Assembly: GCF_003346815.1 (NCBI RefSeq) | Contig: NZ_CP031217.1 | Span: 1,550,001 to 1,614,000, forward strand | Direction of reading: 5' to 3' | DNA: 64,000 nt | From: Halarcobacter bivalviorum | GTDB lineage: Bacteria; Campylobacterota; Campylobacteria; Campylobacterales; Arcobacteraceae | Part shown: piece after piece, positions 1-9,018 of the stretch | Numbering within the stretch: position 1 is the stretch's first letter | How the letters are laid out: the number at the start of each line of letters is the position of its first letter | Translations under genes and position numbers: made by a program | The notes under the pieces: model-generated | What the model was told of the DNA's origin: nothing | The model's database searches: none | The model's input: only the letters and a program-made list of their open reading frames with translations

Positions 1-174
1 TACTATCTCATTAAACTCAAACTCATCTTTTGCATTTCGTAAGTTTAACTCTAGTAAAATTTTTAAAACTATTGGTAATTTTGATAACTCACTATTTTCA
101 CTAATTACTCTTCTAATATCAAAATAGTAGAACTTCTCATTCTCTATTTCAAAACTATTTATATACTTATTCAA
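1..174 (-). CDS. Aconitase-family protein, N-terminal fragment (AcnA or AcnD type)
   Basis: Only the first 58 codons lie in the window; the gene runs off the left edge. The translation contains FYYFDIRRVI followed by LSKLPIVLKILLELNLRN. This matches the N-terminal signature of AcnA/AcnD-type aconitases (YFxLP/YFDAR, then LPYxxRVLLENLLR). These enzymes are [4Fe-4S] hydro-lyases acting on citrate/isocitrate (AcnA) or 2-methylcitrate (AcnD). The start must be TTG at 174, because an in-frame TAG at 186-184 closes the frame and no ATG lies between them. GGGAAGAG just upstream serves as ribosome binding site. The family call is fairly secure; AcnA versus AcnD cannot be settled from this fragment. 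It is divergent from uvrA across about 200 bp. Confidence 0.7.
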   Translation of the reverse strand, partial: MNKYINSFEIENEKFYYFDIRRVISENSELSKLPIVLKILLELNLRNAKDEFEFNEIV

Positions 175-336
175 TACTCTTCCCTATTTACTATTGTGTT
201 ATTATTATAATATAAAGTATTAAAAAACTTATTAGAGTTTTAGAAGTAGATAAATACCCATATAATTTATTTATTATTACTAGAAACTAAAAATTTATTA
301 ACTAACATTTTATCTCTATCTAGTTTCATTTTTATT

Positions 337-345
337 TGGTATAAT
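337..345 (+). promoter_or_regulatory. Extended -10 promoter element of uvrA
   Basis: TGG followed by TATAAT (340-345) is a textbook extended -10 hexamer. It lies about 33 bp before the uvrA ATG in the divergent intergenic region. No convincing -35 is visible, as is common in this phylum. Confidence 0.55.
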
Positions 346-378
346 GCCTGCTTAAAACTTTTATGACAATGGAATATT

Positions 379-3192
379 ATGCAAGATACAATTAAAATTT
401 TTAATGCCAAAGAAAACAATTTAAAAAATATAAACTTAGAAATACCAAAGAATAAATTAGTTGTATTTACAGGACTTAGTGGTTCTGGTAAATCAACTTT
501 AGCTTTTGATACTTTATATGCAGAGGGACAAAGAAGATATATTGAATCACTTTCTGCTTATGCTAGACAATTCTTAGATAAAGTGGGTAAACCAGATGTT
601 GAAAGAATTGAAGGTTTAACACCTGCTATTGCTATTGATCAAAAAACAACTTCTAAAAATCCAAGGTCAACTGTTGGAACTATTACTGAAGTTTATGACT
701 ACTTTAGACTTTTATATGCAAGAGTAGGAAAACAACATTGTCATAAATGTGGAGAACCTATCTCTCAAATGAGTGCTTCTGATGTAATAGCACAAGTTTT
801 AACTCTACCTGAAAACTCAAAAATTGTAATTTTAGCTCCCCTTGTAAATAGAAAGAAAGGAACTTTTGCAGATTTACTTGAAAGCCTTAGAGGTAAAGGT
901 TATGTAAGAGCTATGATTGATGGTGTAATGGCAAGACTTGATGAAGATATTGAGCTTGAAAAAAATAAAATGCATACAATCAAAGTTGTAATTGATAGAG
1001 TTGTTGTAAAAGATGAAAACAAAGATAGAATTGCACAAGATGTTGAGAAAGGATTAAAAGAATCTTTTGGAGAATTGGAAGTAGAAGTTATGAATCATGA
1101 AGAAGTAGGATGTGATAAACATATTCACTACTCTGAACATATGGCTTGTTTTGATTGTAAAATCTCTTTTGAACCTTTAGAACCTCTATCATTCTCTTTT
1201 AACTCTCCCAAAGGAGCTTGTACTTCTTGTGATGGTTTAGGAATTAGATATACCCTTGATATGAAAAAAGTAATCAATGAAGAGTTACCATTAGAAGATG
1301 GAGCTATTAAGATTATTTATGGTTTTAATAAAGGTTACTACTTTAAAATGCTTATGGCATATTGTGAAGCTGCTAATATTGATATAACTATACCTTTTGC
1401 AGAATTACCAGAACATCAGAAAAAATCTGTTTTACATGGGGGAATTGAAGAAGCAAAATTTACTTGGAAAAGACATAACCTTACTAGAAAATGGGAAGGT
1501 ATAGTAAAAATTGCCTATGATATGATTAAAGATGAAAAAGAGATGGCAGAATTCATGACTGAAAAAATCTGTTCAGATTGTGGAGGAAACAGACTTAAAC
1601 CATCATCTCAAAGTGTATTTGTAGCAAAAAAAACTATTGCTGATATTATTAATAAACCTATTGAAGAAGCACATAAATTTTTCCAAGATGAAAAAAACTT
1701 TGAATATTTCTCTGACCAAGAAAAGATGATTTCTGCTCCTATTTTAAAAGAGATAAAAGAGAGAATCTTTTTTTTATATGATGTAGGATTAGGATATATT
1801 ACGCTAGGACGTGATGCAAGAACTATTTCAGGTGGAGAAGCACAAAGAATTCGTGTTGCTTCACAAATTGGTTCGGGACTTACAGGAGTTATGTATGTAC
1901 TTGATGAACCGTCAATTGGTCTTCATGAAAGAGATACAAGTAAACTTATTAAAACACTTAAAGCATTACAAGAAAAAGGTAATACGGTAATTGTTGTAGA
2001 ACATGATAAGGAGACAATTGAAGCAGCTGACTATATTGTGGATATTGGTCCAAAGGCTGGTAAATATGGTGGAGAAATTGTATTTGCTGGAACATTAAAA
2101 CAGATGAATAAAGCAAAAACTTTAACTGCGCAATATGTAAGTGGAAAGAAAAAGATTGATTATGTTCATAATAGACCACAAGAGGATTTTATAAAAATCA
2201 AAAATGTAACTATTAACAATATTAAAAACCTTGATGTACAACTACCTCTTAAAAACCTTGTATCAATTACAGGGGTTTCTGGTTCTGGTAAATCATCTTT
2301 AATTTTACAAACTCTACTTCCAGTTGCAAAAGAGTTATTAAACCATGCAAGAAAAGTAAAAAAAGTAGATGGGGTAGAGATTGAAGGTTTAGAAAAACTT
2401 GATAAAGTAATCTACCTTGACCAAAGTCCTATTGGTAGAACACCAAGATCAAATCCTGCAACTTATACAGGTCTTATGGATGAGATTAGAACTCTCTTTT
2501 CTAAAACTAAAGAGGCGCAACTTAGAGGCTATAAGATTGGAAGATTCTCATTTAACGTAAAAGGTGGAAGGTGTGAGAAGTGTCAAGGAGAAGGAGAAAT
2601 CAAAATTGAAATGCACTTCTTACCAGATATTATGGTTAAATGTGATGATTGTCAAGGACAAAGATATAATGCACAAACTTTAGAGATTCTATATAAGGGT
2701 AAGAATATCTCAGATGTACTTAATATGAGTGTCGATGAAGCTTTAGAGTTTTTTGTAAAGGTACCTAAAATAAAAGCAAAACTACAAACACTTTCAGATG
2801 TTGGACTTGGATATATTACTTTAGGACAAAATGCAGTTACCCTTTCAGGTGGAGAAGCACAAAGAATTAAACTATCAAAAGAATTAAGTAAAAAAGATAC
2901 AGGAAATACTCTTTATGTATTAGATGAACCAACTACTGGTTTACATTTTGCAGATGTTGATAGATTAACAAAAGTATTACATCATCTTGTTGAAGTAGGA
3001 AACTCTGTACTTGTAATTGAACATAACTTAGATATTATCAAAAATTCTGACTGGGTAATTGATATGGGACCAGAAGGTGGAAGTAAAGGTGGAAAAGTTG
3101 TAGCAGAAGGTACACCTGAAGAGTTAGCAGCAAATCATAAAAAAACAAACTCTTACACTGGATACTATTTAGATAAAGAGATAAACTCTTAA
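379..3192 (+). CDS. uvrA: Excinuclease ABC subunit A
   Basis: UvrA is the damage-recognition ATPase of nucleotide excision repair; as a dimer it loads UvrB at lesions. At 937 aa the protein is of full family length (about 940). It has two ABC modules: Walker [10 protein letters not shown] at residues 32-40 and GVSGSGKSS near 633, with SGGEAQRI signatures near 484 and 823. CxxC zinc modules are visible near 120 (CHKC) and 731-757 (CEKC...CDDC). The C-terminal zinc finger is complete. It appears monocistronic, with its own extended -10 promoter. No abnormality is seen. Confidence 0.98.
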   Translation: MQDTIKIFNAKENNLKNINLEIPKNKLVVFTGLSGSGKSTLAFDTLYAEGQRRYIESLSAYARQFLDKVGKPDVERIEGLTPAIAIDQKTTSKNPRSTVGTITEVYDYFRLLYARVGKQHCHKCGEPISQMSASDVIAQVLTLPENSKIVILAPLVNRKKGTFADLLESLRGKGYVRAMIDGVMARLDEDIELEKNKMHTIKVVIDRVVVKDENKDRIAQDVEKGLKESFGELEVEVMNHEEVGCDKHIHYSEHMACFDCKISFEPLEPLSFSFNSPKGACTSCDGLGIRYTLDMKKVINEELPLEDGAIKIIYGFNKGYYFKMLMAYCEAANIDITIPFAELPEHQKKSVLHGGIEEAKFTWKRHNLTRKWEGIVKIAYDMIKDEKEMAEFMTEKICSDCGGNRLKPSSQSVFVAKKTIADIINKPIEEAHKFFQDEKNFEYFSDQEKMISAPILKEIKERIFFLYDVGLGYITLGRDARTISGGEAQRIRVASQIGSGLTGVMYVLDEPSIGLHERDTSKLIKTLKALQEKGNTVIVVEHDKETIEAADYIVDIGPKAGKYGGEIVFAGTLKQMNKAKTLTAQYVSGKKKIDYVHNRPQEDFIKIKNVTINNIKNLDVQLPLKNLVSITGVSGSGKSSLILQTLLPVAKELLNHARKVKKVDGVEIEGLEKLDKVIYLDQSPIGRTPRSNPATYTGLMDEIRTLFSKTKEAQLRGYKIGRFSFNVKGGRCEKCQGEGEIKIEMHFLPDIMVKCDDCQGQRYNAQTLEILYKGKNISDVLNMSVDEALEFFVKVPKIKAKLQTLSDVGLGYITLGQNAVTLSGGEAQRIKLSKELSKKDTGNTLYVLDEPTTGLHFADVDRLTKVLHHLVEVGNSVLVIEHNLDIIKNSDWVIDMGPEGGSKGGKVVAEGTPEELAANHKKTNSYTGYYLDKEINS

Positions 3193-3203
3193 ATAAAAAC
3201 AGC

Positions 3204-3224
3204 AAGAAGCTTACATAGCTTCTT
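3204..3224. terminator. Hairpin between uvrA and the convergent hypothetical gene
   Basis: AAGAAGCT (3204-3211) pairs with AGCTTCTT (3217-3224) across a 5-nt loop. On the minus strand the stem is followed by TTGCTGTTTTTATTT, so it probably terminates the gene ending at 3211. Confidence 0.4.
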
Positions 3225-3585
3225 TAGCTGCTTCTGCTTTTGCTTGTGCAATAAAATAAGCTTTTAGCCTCATCATTTCATCCGTAGGATATTGATTTTC
3301 AGCTTCACCTCTAATTGCCTTTACATAAAAATCTTTTGAACTATTGTTAAATCCAAAATTTAAATTTGTAAGAACAACTTCTTGATAAGGGACTGCTTTT
3401 ATAGTAGTTGAAGACTCAGAAACCTCTTCTTTCTCTTTTGGTTTTAAAAAGTTTTCTTTAACAATCTCTTTTGCTTCATTTTGTTCTTTTAGTTTTGCAA
3501 TTTCATTTGAAGGCTGAACTTGTTGAACCAATAACTGATAATTTTGTGCAGCTTGGTCAATCTTAGGTATTAATCCATATTCCAT
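3211..3585 (-). CDS. Conserved hypothetical protein, 124 aa
   Basis: I do not recognise this family. The product is small, soluble and charged, with no signal peptide or membrane helix. It has a Gln-rich N-terminal third, a Lys/Glu-rich low-complexity linker (about residues 30-60) and a C-terminal part ending in an Ala-rich helix. The start is placed at ATG 3585 because AAGGAGGG lies 5 nt upstream; an ATG 21 nt further upstream would put that site inside the gene. It is convergent with uvrA. Confidence 0.6.
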   Translation of the reverse strand: MEYGLIPKIDQAAQNYQLLVQQVQPSNEIAKLKEQNEAKEIVKENFLKPKEKEEVSESSTTIKAVPYQEVVLTNLNFGFNNSSKDFYVKAIRGEAENQYPTDEMMRLKAYFIAQAKAEAAKEAM

Positions 3586-3710
3586 GATACCCTCCTTTTG
3601 CAACATACCTAATTATACAAAATTTTTCATTTTTTTGTCAAAAATAATGTTTTAAAGATAAATTTTGGTATTATACGTTGTTAATTTTATTCAAATAGAA
3701 GGAGTAATTA

Positions 3711-3773
3711 TTGGAAGATAGTTCCCAGAGGCGTAGCTTAGTACTGTTTAAAGGTTCATTATGGAACTTTTAA
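3711..3773 (+). CDS. Possible 20-aa leader peptide overlapping the CNNM gene start
   Basis: A TTG codon follows a strong ribosome binding site (AGAAGGAG, 6-nt spacing) and opens a 20-codon frame that stops at 3771-3773, inside the next gene. The CNNM gene itself has only a weak AAGG before its ATG at 3761. The short frame could therefore serve for translational coupling. No family evidence exists for the peptide; this rests on signal strength alone. Confidence 0.25.
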   Translation: MEDSSQRRSLVLFKGSLWNF

Positions 3774-4810
3774 TATTCCTCTTTATTGCCGTTATTGGTA
3801 TTTCTTTTTTATGTTCAGTTTTAGAATCTGTGATTCTCTCGACAAACTTTTCATATATCTCAGTTTTAGAAAATAAAAATCCTGATACAGGAAAACTTCT
3901 TAAAAGTTTAAAAACAGATATTGATAGTTCAATTGCTTCAATTTTAATTCTTAATACTATTGCAAACACTTTAGGTGCAACTGCTATTGGGGTACAAGCA
4001 CAAAATGTATTTAGTGGAGACAAAACATTAGTAATGTTTGTGTCTATCTTTCTAACATTTGCAATTTTATTTTTTGCTGAAATTATTCCAAAAACAATTG
4101 GTGCAGTATATTGGAAACAATTAGCTCCACTTGCAGCAAGAATTATTAAGTTTTTTATATTTTTTACATATCCTTTAATTAAAACAACTCAGTTTGTTAC
4201 TAGAAAAATTAAAGGAAAAGAGACAAGTGATTCAATTTCAAGAGAAGAACTAATTCATACAACACTACTTAGTGAAGAAGAAGGTGTTATCGGTGATTTG
4301 GAATCAGATATTATTGAAAATACTCTAACATTAAATGAGATAAAAATCAAAGAAATCTTGACACCAAGATCAGTTATGTACTCTGTTAATAAAGATTCTA
4401 TAATAAAAGATATTTTAGAAGATAAAAGAACATACAAATTCTCAAGAGTTCCTGTATATGATGAAACTATTGATAATATTGTAGGTGTTGTTCTTACTAA
4501 AAAACTTTTTAAACAAGCGATTAGAGATAAAAATGCTACTATGGAATCTATTATGAAACCAGTTTTTGCCTTAAATGAAAATATTCCCGTAGGAAAAGCT
4601 TTAAGCAAGTTTATTCAAAAGAAAGAGCATATGTTTATCGTTCTTGATAACTATGACCAAACAGAAGGTATTATTACATTAGAAGATTGTATTGAGACCT
4701 TACTTGGTTTAGAAATTATGGATGAACTTGATACTACAGCAGATATGAGAAGACTTGCTTTAAATAAAATGAAAGCAAAAAGAAAGGAAAGAGCATCGAA
4801 AGAAGCATAA
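3761..4810 (+). CDS. CNNM/DUF21-CBS domain membrane protein (hemolysin/CorC family)
   Basis: The N-terminal half (about residues 1-150) is a DUF21/CNNM transmembrane domain with hydrophobic helices at 1-30, about 60-80, 85-110 and 125-145. It is followed by a CBS pair (about 195-330) containing ILTPRSVMYSV and the KLFKQAI region. This is the layout of the CNNM/TlyC family, implicated in Mg2+/Co2+ handling at the inner membrane. At 349 aa it lacks the extra C-terminal CorC/HlyC domain of longer members. The 3' end overlaps the presumed start of the HugZ-like gene, suggesting coupled translation. Confidence 0.85.
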   Translation: MELLIFLFIAVIGISFLCSVLESVILSTNFSYISVLENKNPDTGKLLKSLKTDIDSSIASILILNTIANTLGATAIGVQAQNVFSGDKTLVMFVSIFLTFAILFFAEIIPKTIGAVYWKQLAPLAARIIKFFIFFTYPLIKTTQFVTRKIKGKETSDSISREELIHTTLLSEEEGVIGDLESDIIENTLTLNEIKIKEILTPRSVMYSVNKDSIIKDILEDKRTYKFSRVPVYDETIDNIVGVVLTKKLFKQAIRDKNATMESIMKPVFALNENIPVGKALSKFIQKKEHMFIVLDNYDQTEGIITLEDCIETLLGLEIMDELDTTADMRRLALNKMKAKRKERASKEA

Positions 4811-5283
4811 AAGAGTTCTTATCTAGCTTTAAAAGTTTAGTAATCTCTTCTTTAGATGAGCATAACATACCTTTTACAAGTTATGCTCCTTTTCTCTTAG
4901 AAGATAGCAAGTTTTACGTATACCTAAGCTCTATGGCTAAACACTCTTATAATTTAACTTTAAATGAAAATAGCTCAATATTTTTTATTGAAGATGAAAG
5001 TAAAAGTGATAATATCTTTGCTAGAAAAAGAGTTGTTTATCAATGTAAAACTAAAAAGTTACAAAGAGATAATGAAGAGTTTATAAAACTAATCTCTTTA
5101 TTTGAAGAAAAACATGGAGAAATAGTTTCTATGCTAAAAGAAATGAAAGATTTCTCTTTTTTTGAGTTTGAAGTTATTTCAGGTGAAGCAATTTTAGGTT
5201 TTGGAAAAGCTTATAATATAGAAAAAGAAGAAATTTTTACTCTTATAAATAGAAAAGAGCAAACAGGTCACAAAAAAGAGTAG
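4795..5283 (+). CDS. HugZ/HutZ-like pyridoxamine-phosphate-oxidase-fold protein, non-canonical start
   Basis: HugZ/HutZ proteins bind and degrade haem for iron use and have a split-barrel FMN-binding-like fold. Conserved blocks are readable: TSYAPFL, FYVYLSSMAKHSYNL, FIEDESKSDNIFARKRV. The first ATG (4933) lies inside this conserved core, yet homology continues upstream in the same frame through IKEFLSSFKSLVISSLDEHN. Between the in-frame stop at 4765 and 4933 there is no ATG, GTG or TTG. Candidates are ATC at 4795 (with AAGGA upstream) or ATA at 4807, which overlaps the stop of the preceding gene. From 4795 the product is 162 aa, close to family length. The fold call is good; the start is uncertain. 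Confidence 0.65.
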   Translation: MERSIKEFLSSFKSLVISSLDEHNIPFTSYAPFLLEDSKFYVYLSSMAKHSYNLTLNENSSIFFIEDESKSDNIFARKRVVYQCKTKKLQRDNEEFIKLISLFEEKHGEIVSMLKEMKDFSFFEFEVISGEAILGFGKAYNIEKEEIFTLINRKEQTGHKKE

Positions 5284-5301
5284 AAGTTATATAACTTCTA
5301 C
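5280..5301. terminator. Bidirectional palindrome between convergent genes
   Basis: A perfect 22-bp palindrome with arms GTAGAAGTTAT / ATAACTTCTAC spans the stop codons of the HugZ-like gene and the convergent MerR gene. It probably ends transcription from both sides. Confidence 0.55.
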
Positions 5302-5625
5302 ATCTGTTACATCAACTCCAGAAAGTTTTTCTAAATTTTTTTCAACTAACTCTAAAAATGCTGTTCTATTTTTTTCATCCATATTATTATCTAACATTTC
5401 AAGAATATATTTAATACCATTTGCATTAATTTTTTTAACACTTGCTAAATAGTGAACAAATGCAATAATTTTTACATCATTTATAGAGTAAAGTTTCTTA
5501 TTTAATTTTTTAGAAGGTAGAAGACCCTTGTCTTCATACATTTTAAGTGTTCTTACTTTTGCAGTTAATAACTCTGCAATACTACTTAAAGGAAGAACAT
5601 CTTTAGCATTATCAAGTAAAGCCAA
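5287..5625 (-). CDS. MerR-family transcriptional regulator (HspR-like)
   Basis: Residues 13-75 form a MerR winged helix-turn-helix (LSSIAELLTAKVRTLKMYEDKGLL, then LYSINDVKIIAFVHYL). The YEDKGLL segment corresponds to the wing motif Y(E/Y)xxGLL. At 112 aa there is only a short C-terminal dimerisation helix and no obvious metal-binding cysteines. This resembles small HspR-type repressors rather than metal sensors. It lies 81 bp downstream of proX in the same direction, so co-transcription is possible. The ligand and targets are unknown. Confidence 0.75.
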   Translation of the reverse strand: MALLDNAKDVLPLSSIAELLTAKVRTLKMYEDKGLLPSKKLNKKLYSINDVKIIAFVHYLASVKKINANGIKYILEMLDNNMDEKNRTAFLELVEKNLEKLSGVDVTDVEVI

Positions 5626-5706
5626 ACATTATCCTTTTTTTAATGAATTATAAAGCTTTTTATATAAAAAGAAGTTAATAGAGATAAAAATCTCTATTAA
5701 ACTCTG

Positions 5707-6678
5707 CTATTTTGCAGTTTTTGCCTCTTTAATCCAGCTATCAATTTTTGTTTGATTTTTTTGAATCCAAAGTTTTGCATGTCTTTTAATATCTTTTTCT
5801 TTATTTTGTCCACTTGCCATAAGCATATTTTGTCCACTTACATCATTTACACTTAGTTTAATAATATCAAATAATTTTGCAATATCTTTATGCTTTTTAA
5901 CTCCTGCATTTGCAACAATTTTTTGAGAATTTACATTAAATCCATAATCTGCACCATTTGGAAGTTTTGTTGAAGCTGTATTTGGATTGGCACTATGAGT
6001 TACTTGTAAAAATACTGTATCTTTACCAGGAACTAACTTTCCACTTACCCAATAAGGAGTCCAAGTGTAATATAAAATTGGTTTACCTGTTTTATAAGTT
6101 GCAATCGTATCTGCTATTAAAGCTGAGTATTGACCTTGATTATGTTCAACTGTGTCTCTTAAACCATATGCATCTAACTGATGCTCTACAACCTTCTCAC
6201 AACCCCATCCAGCATTACAACCAGTTAAGTCCGCTTTTCCATTACCATTAGTATCAAATAGTTTCGCAATCTTTGGGTCTTTCAAATCATTAAAGTATTT
6301 AATATTATACTTCTCTGCTGTTTTTTTATCTATTAAATAACCTTGAGCACAGTTTGAAATATATTCTGAGAATTTAGCTATTTTATCTTTTCCAATATTT
6401 TCAATTTTTCCATTATGTAAAGGATCCCAACTTGAAGCAATAAAAAAGACTTCATCACTATTAGCATTATTTGCTAAGGTTTGATAAGCAATTTCATAAT
6501 CCATATCATTTGAAATTTTTACTTCATGTCCCATCTTTTTTAAAACTTCTGCGACAACTTCCATTTGAAATGCTTCTTCTGCTATAGTTGTTTTAAGTGC
6601 AGTTACTTTTGCAGCAAATAAGTTACTTGCAAGTGCTAAAGATAAAACTCCTGATATTAATATTTTTTTTGCAAACAT
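5707..6678 (-). CDS. proX: Glycine betaine/proline betaine ABC transporter substrate-binding protein
   Basis: This is the periplasmic receptor of the ProU osmoprotectant importer. A signal peptide (residues 1-22, ending SNLFAA) leads into a ProX-type binding domain. Family-diagnostic segments are GCNAGWGCEKVVEHQL, HNQGQYSALIADTI, ILYYTWTPYWVSGKL and KLPNGADYGF. The Trp/Tyr-rich blocks provide the aromatic box for quaternary ammonium ligands. Length (323 aa) is normal. Its ATG directly follows the proW stop codon, with GGAG inside the proW end as ribosome binding site, so the two are translated from one message. Confidence 0.95.
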   Translation of the reverse strand: MFAKKILISGVLSLALASNLFAAKVTALKTTIAEEAFQMEVVAEVLKKMGHEVKISNDMDYEIAYQTLANNANSDEVFFIASSWDPLHNGKIENIGKDKIAKFSEYISNCAQGYLIDKKTAEKYNIKYFNDLKDPKIAKLFDTNGNGKADLTGCNAGWGCEKVVEHQLDAYGLRDTVEHNQGQYSALIADTIATYKTGKPILYYTWTPYWVSGKLVPGKDTVFLQVTHSANPNTASTKLPNGADYGFNVNSQKIVANAGVKKHKDIAKLFDIIKLSVNDVSGQNMLMASGQNKEKDIKRHAKLWIQKNQTKIDSWIKEAKTAK

Positions 6679-7698
6679 TTATTTCTCCTTATTTAATAAT
6701 TTATAAAAAAAGCCTATAGGACCTTTTTCAAACCATTTTCTTTTATCATTTTTATCTCGTTTCCCCATCTCTTGAGTTAATCTATCTAAAATAACTGCAA
6801 GTAAAACAATTCCTAAACCTCCAACTGCAGCAAGGCCAACATCAAGTCTTCCTATTCCTCTTAATACCATTTGTCCTAAACCTCCAACTGCAATCATAGA
6901 GGCAATTACAACCATAGAAAGTGCTAACATTAAAGTTTGATTTATACCTGCCATAATAGTTGGCATTGCTACTGGAATTTGAACTTTAAATAACATCTGC
7001 ATCGAACTAGCTCCAAAAGACCTTGAAGCTTCAATTAAATCCTCTGGAACTTGTCTAATTCCTAAGTTTGTAAGTCTTATAAGAGGTGGTAAGGCAAAAA
7101 TAATAGTTACAATAACTCCAGGGACATTACCTATTCCAAATAACATTACAATAGGAATCAAATAAACAAAAGCTGGTGTAGTTTGCATTGCATCAAGAAT
7201 AGGACGAACAATCTTATTTACAGTTTCACTTTTTGCACTCCAAATACCAAGAGGTATTCCAATAAACAATGAAAAAACTACTGCTGTAATAACTAAAGCT
7301 AAAGTAATCATTGCTTCTTCCCAAGCACCAATAAAACCAATGATTAAAAAAGAAATTAATGTTCCTATTGCCATCTTTTTTGTAGAAAACTGCAAGGCAA
7401 GAAAAACAAAAAATAAAATTACCACATAAGGATTTAAATATAATAAAAATCCCTCTATTGCTTTTAATACTATATCAATAGGTATTTTTGTTGCTAAAAA
7501 AAACTCCCTAAAATTTGCTACTAGCCAATCAATAGAATTATTTGTCCAAGTATCAAAAGGAATTAGACTTTGTTCAAAAGGATTAAAGAAATCAAACTCT
7601 TTTGGTTTTTCTTCAATAACTTCTGTATTCATCCAGTCAACAGAAGATTCTTTATTTTCTTGTGCAGTTGAAGCATTTCCCCAAGGATCATTACTCAT
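6679..7698 (-). CDS. proW: Glycine betaine/proline betaine ABC transporter permease
   Basis: This is the membrane subunit of ProU. After a long cytoplasmic N-terminus (about 70 residues) come six or more hydrophobic helices. The permease coupling motif region reads [26 protein letters not shown], the EAA loop that docks on ProV. I place the start at ATG 7698: GAAGGAG lies 6 nt upstream, and the ATG overlaps the proV stop by 8 bp (ATGAGTAA). An in-frame start 15 nt earlier would bury that site. The gene is 339 aa and co-transcribed with proV and proX. Confidence 0.95.
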   Translation of the reverse strand: MSNDPWGNASTAQENKESSVDWMNTEVIEEKPKEFDFFNPFEQSLIPFDTWTNNSIDWLVANFREFFLATKIPIDIVLKAIEGFLLYLNPYVVILFFVFLALQFSTKKMAIGTLISFLIIGFIGAWEEAMITLALVITAVVFSLFIGIPLGIWSAKSETVNKIVRPILDAMQTTPAFVYLIPIVMLFGIGNVPGVIVTIIFALPPLIRLTNLGIRQVPEDLIEASRSFGASSMQMLFKVQIPVAMPTIMAGINQTLMLALSMVVIASMIAVGGLGQMVLRGIGRLDVGLAAVGGLGIVLLAVILDRLTQEMGKRDKNDKRKWFEKGPIGFFYKLLNKEK

Positions 7699-8908
7699 TG
7701 TCAACTCCTTCATCTAATACTTTTAATAATCTACTTTTTGAAATAGTTCCTTTATATTTTCCATTATCATCAACTACAGAAAAAGGATATTTATGTTCTG
7801 CAATATCTGAAATAAATTCAGATATTTGTAGGTTTTCATTTATTGACTTATCACAATAAATTGCATCCATAATTGTCCCACCTAACTTTTTTTGTTCTTT
7901 TAAACTGTCTAAAGTTAGTATCCCTAAGTATTTTCCATTTTTTTCAATAAAATAAGCATAATCCTCATCAAGGTCTGCAATATATTGTAAAGCAGAATTA
8001 ATTCCTGTACTATCTTTATTTATTATAGTTGGTTTTACTTTTTTAGCAATATGAGCTGCTGTTAATACAGAAGTTACATCTACACCTTTAAAAAAAGATT
8101 TAATATAATCATTTGCAGGATTATTTACAATTTCTTCAGGTGTTCCAATCTGAGAAATCTCACCATTTTGCATTATTGCAATTCTATCCCCTATTCTAAT
8201 AGCTTCATCTAAATCATGAGAGATAAAAACAATTGTTCTTTGCTCTTTACTTTGTAACTCAATTAATTCATCTTGCATCTCTGTTCTAATTAGAGGGTCA
8301 AGTGCAGAAAAAGCTTCATCCATAAGCATAATATCTGGATTATTGGCTAATGCTCTTGCAAGTCCTACTCTTTGTTGCATTCCACCACTTAATTCATCAG
8401 GATAAGATAATTCATGTTGGGCTAAACCAACTTGCTCTAAAGCTTTTCTAGATTTCTCATATCTTATCTCTTTAGAAATACCACTTAATTCCAAACCAAA
8501 AGATACATTATCAATAATATTCATATGTGGCATTAAAGCAAAAGATTGAAAAACCATTGATATTTTTTCTCTTCTAATATTAATTAATTCTTTATCATTT
8601 AAATTTGTAACATCTGTTTCATCAATATAAATATTTCCAGAAGTAGGCTCTATTAACCTATTAAGTAGTCTTACTAAAGTGGATTTTCCAGAACCAGAAA
8701 GTCCCATAATTACAAATATTTCACCTTCATATATTTCAAAACTAGCGTCTTGAACACCAATAGTCATTCCAGTTTTATCGAATATTTCTTCTTTGGATAG
8801 ACCATCATTTAACATTTTTAAAGCTTTTTTTGGTTCACTTCCAAAAACCTTAAAAACATTCTTTACTATAAGTTTTTTCTTTTTTTCAGATTTAATCTTA
8901 GACTCCAT
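7691..8908 (-). CDS. proV: Glycine betaine/proline betaine ABC transporter ATP-binding protein
   Basis: This is the ATPase of ProU. Walker [10 protein letters not shown] is at residues 69-77, signature [15 protein letters not shown] near 170-185, and Walker [12 protein letters not shown] follows. C-terminal CBS domains (about 280-400) are present, as in E. coli ProV and OpuAA, where they sense ionic strength. It is the first gene of the proVWX operon. The 110-bp upstream region is very AT-rich and should carry the osmoregulated promoter, but I cannot identify a specific operator. Confidence 0.95.
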   Translation of the reverse strand: MESKIKSEKKKKLIVKNVFKVFGSEPKKALKMLNDGLSKEEIFDKTGMTIGVQDASFEIYEGEIFVIMGLSGSGKSTLVRLLNRLIEPTSGNIYIDETDVTNLNDKELINIRREKISMVFQSFALMPHMNIIDNVSFGLELSGISKEIRYEKSRKALEQVGLAQHELSYPDELSGGMQQRVGLARALANNPDIMLMDEAFSALDPLIRTEMQDELIELQSKEQRTIVFISHDLDEAIRIGDRIAIMQNGEISQIGTPEEIVNNPANDYIKSFFKGVDVTSVLTAAHIAKKVKPTIINKDSTGINSALQYIADLDEDYAYFIEKNGKYLGILTLDSLKEQKKLGGTIMDAIYCDKSINENLQISEFISDIAEHKYPFSVVDDNGKYKGTISKSRLLKVLDEGVDNE

Positions 8909-9018
8909 TTATTTATTTTTTACATTTTTTATGTAATTTTATTACATCTATTATGTATAAATTTCTCTTAAATACTCATAAAACAAGAAACTTAGTAAAA
9001 ATAAAGTAAAATTGCATA

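Noticed and set aside
1958-2179. Minus-strand 73-codon frame in uvrA
   Set aside because: It is antisense to a conserved ATPase domain; composition and sequence are those of a shadow.
3761-5283. CNNM and HugZ-like frames as one frameshifted fusion
   Set aside because: The CNNM protein ends naturally after its CBS pair, the second frame overlaps it by only 16 bp, and no family joins the two domains.
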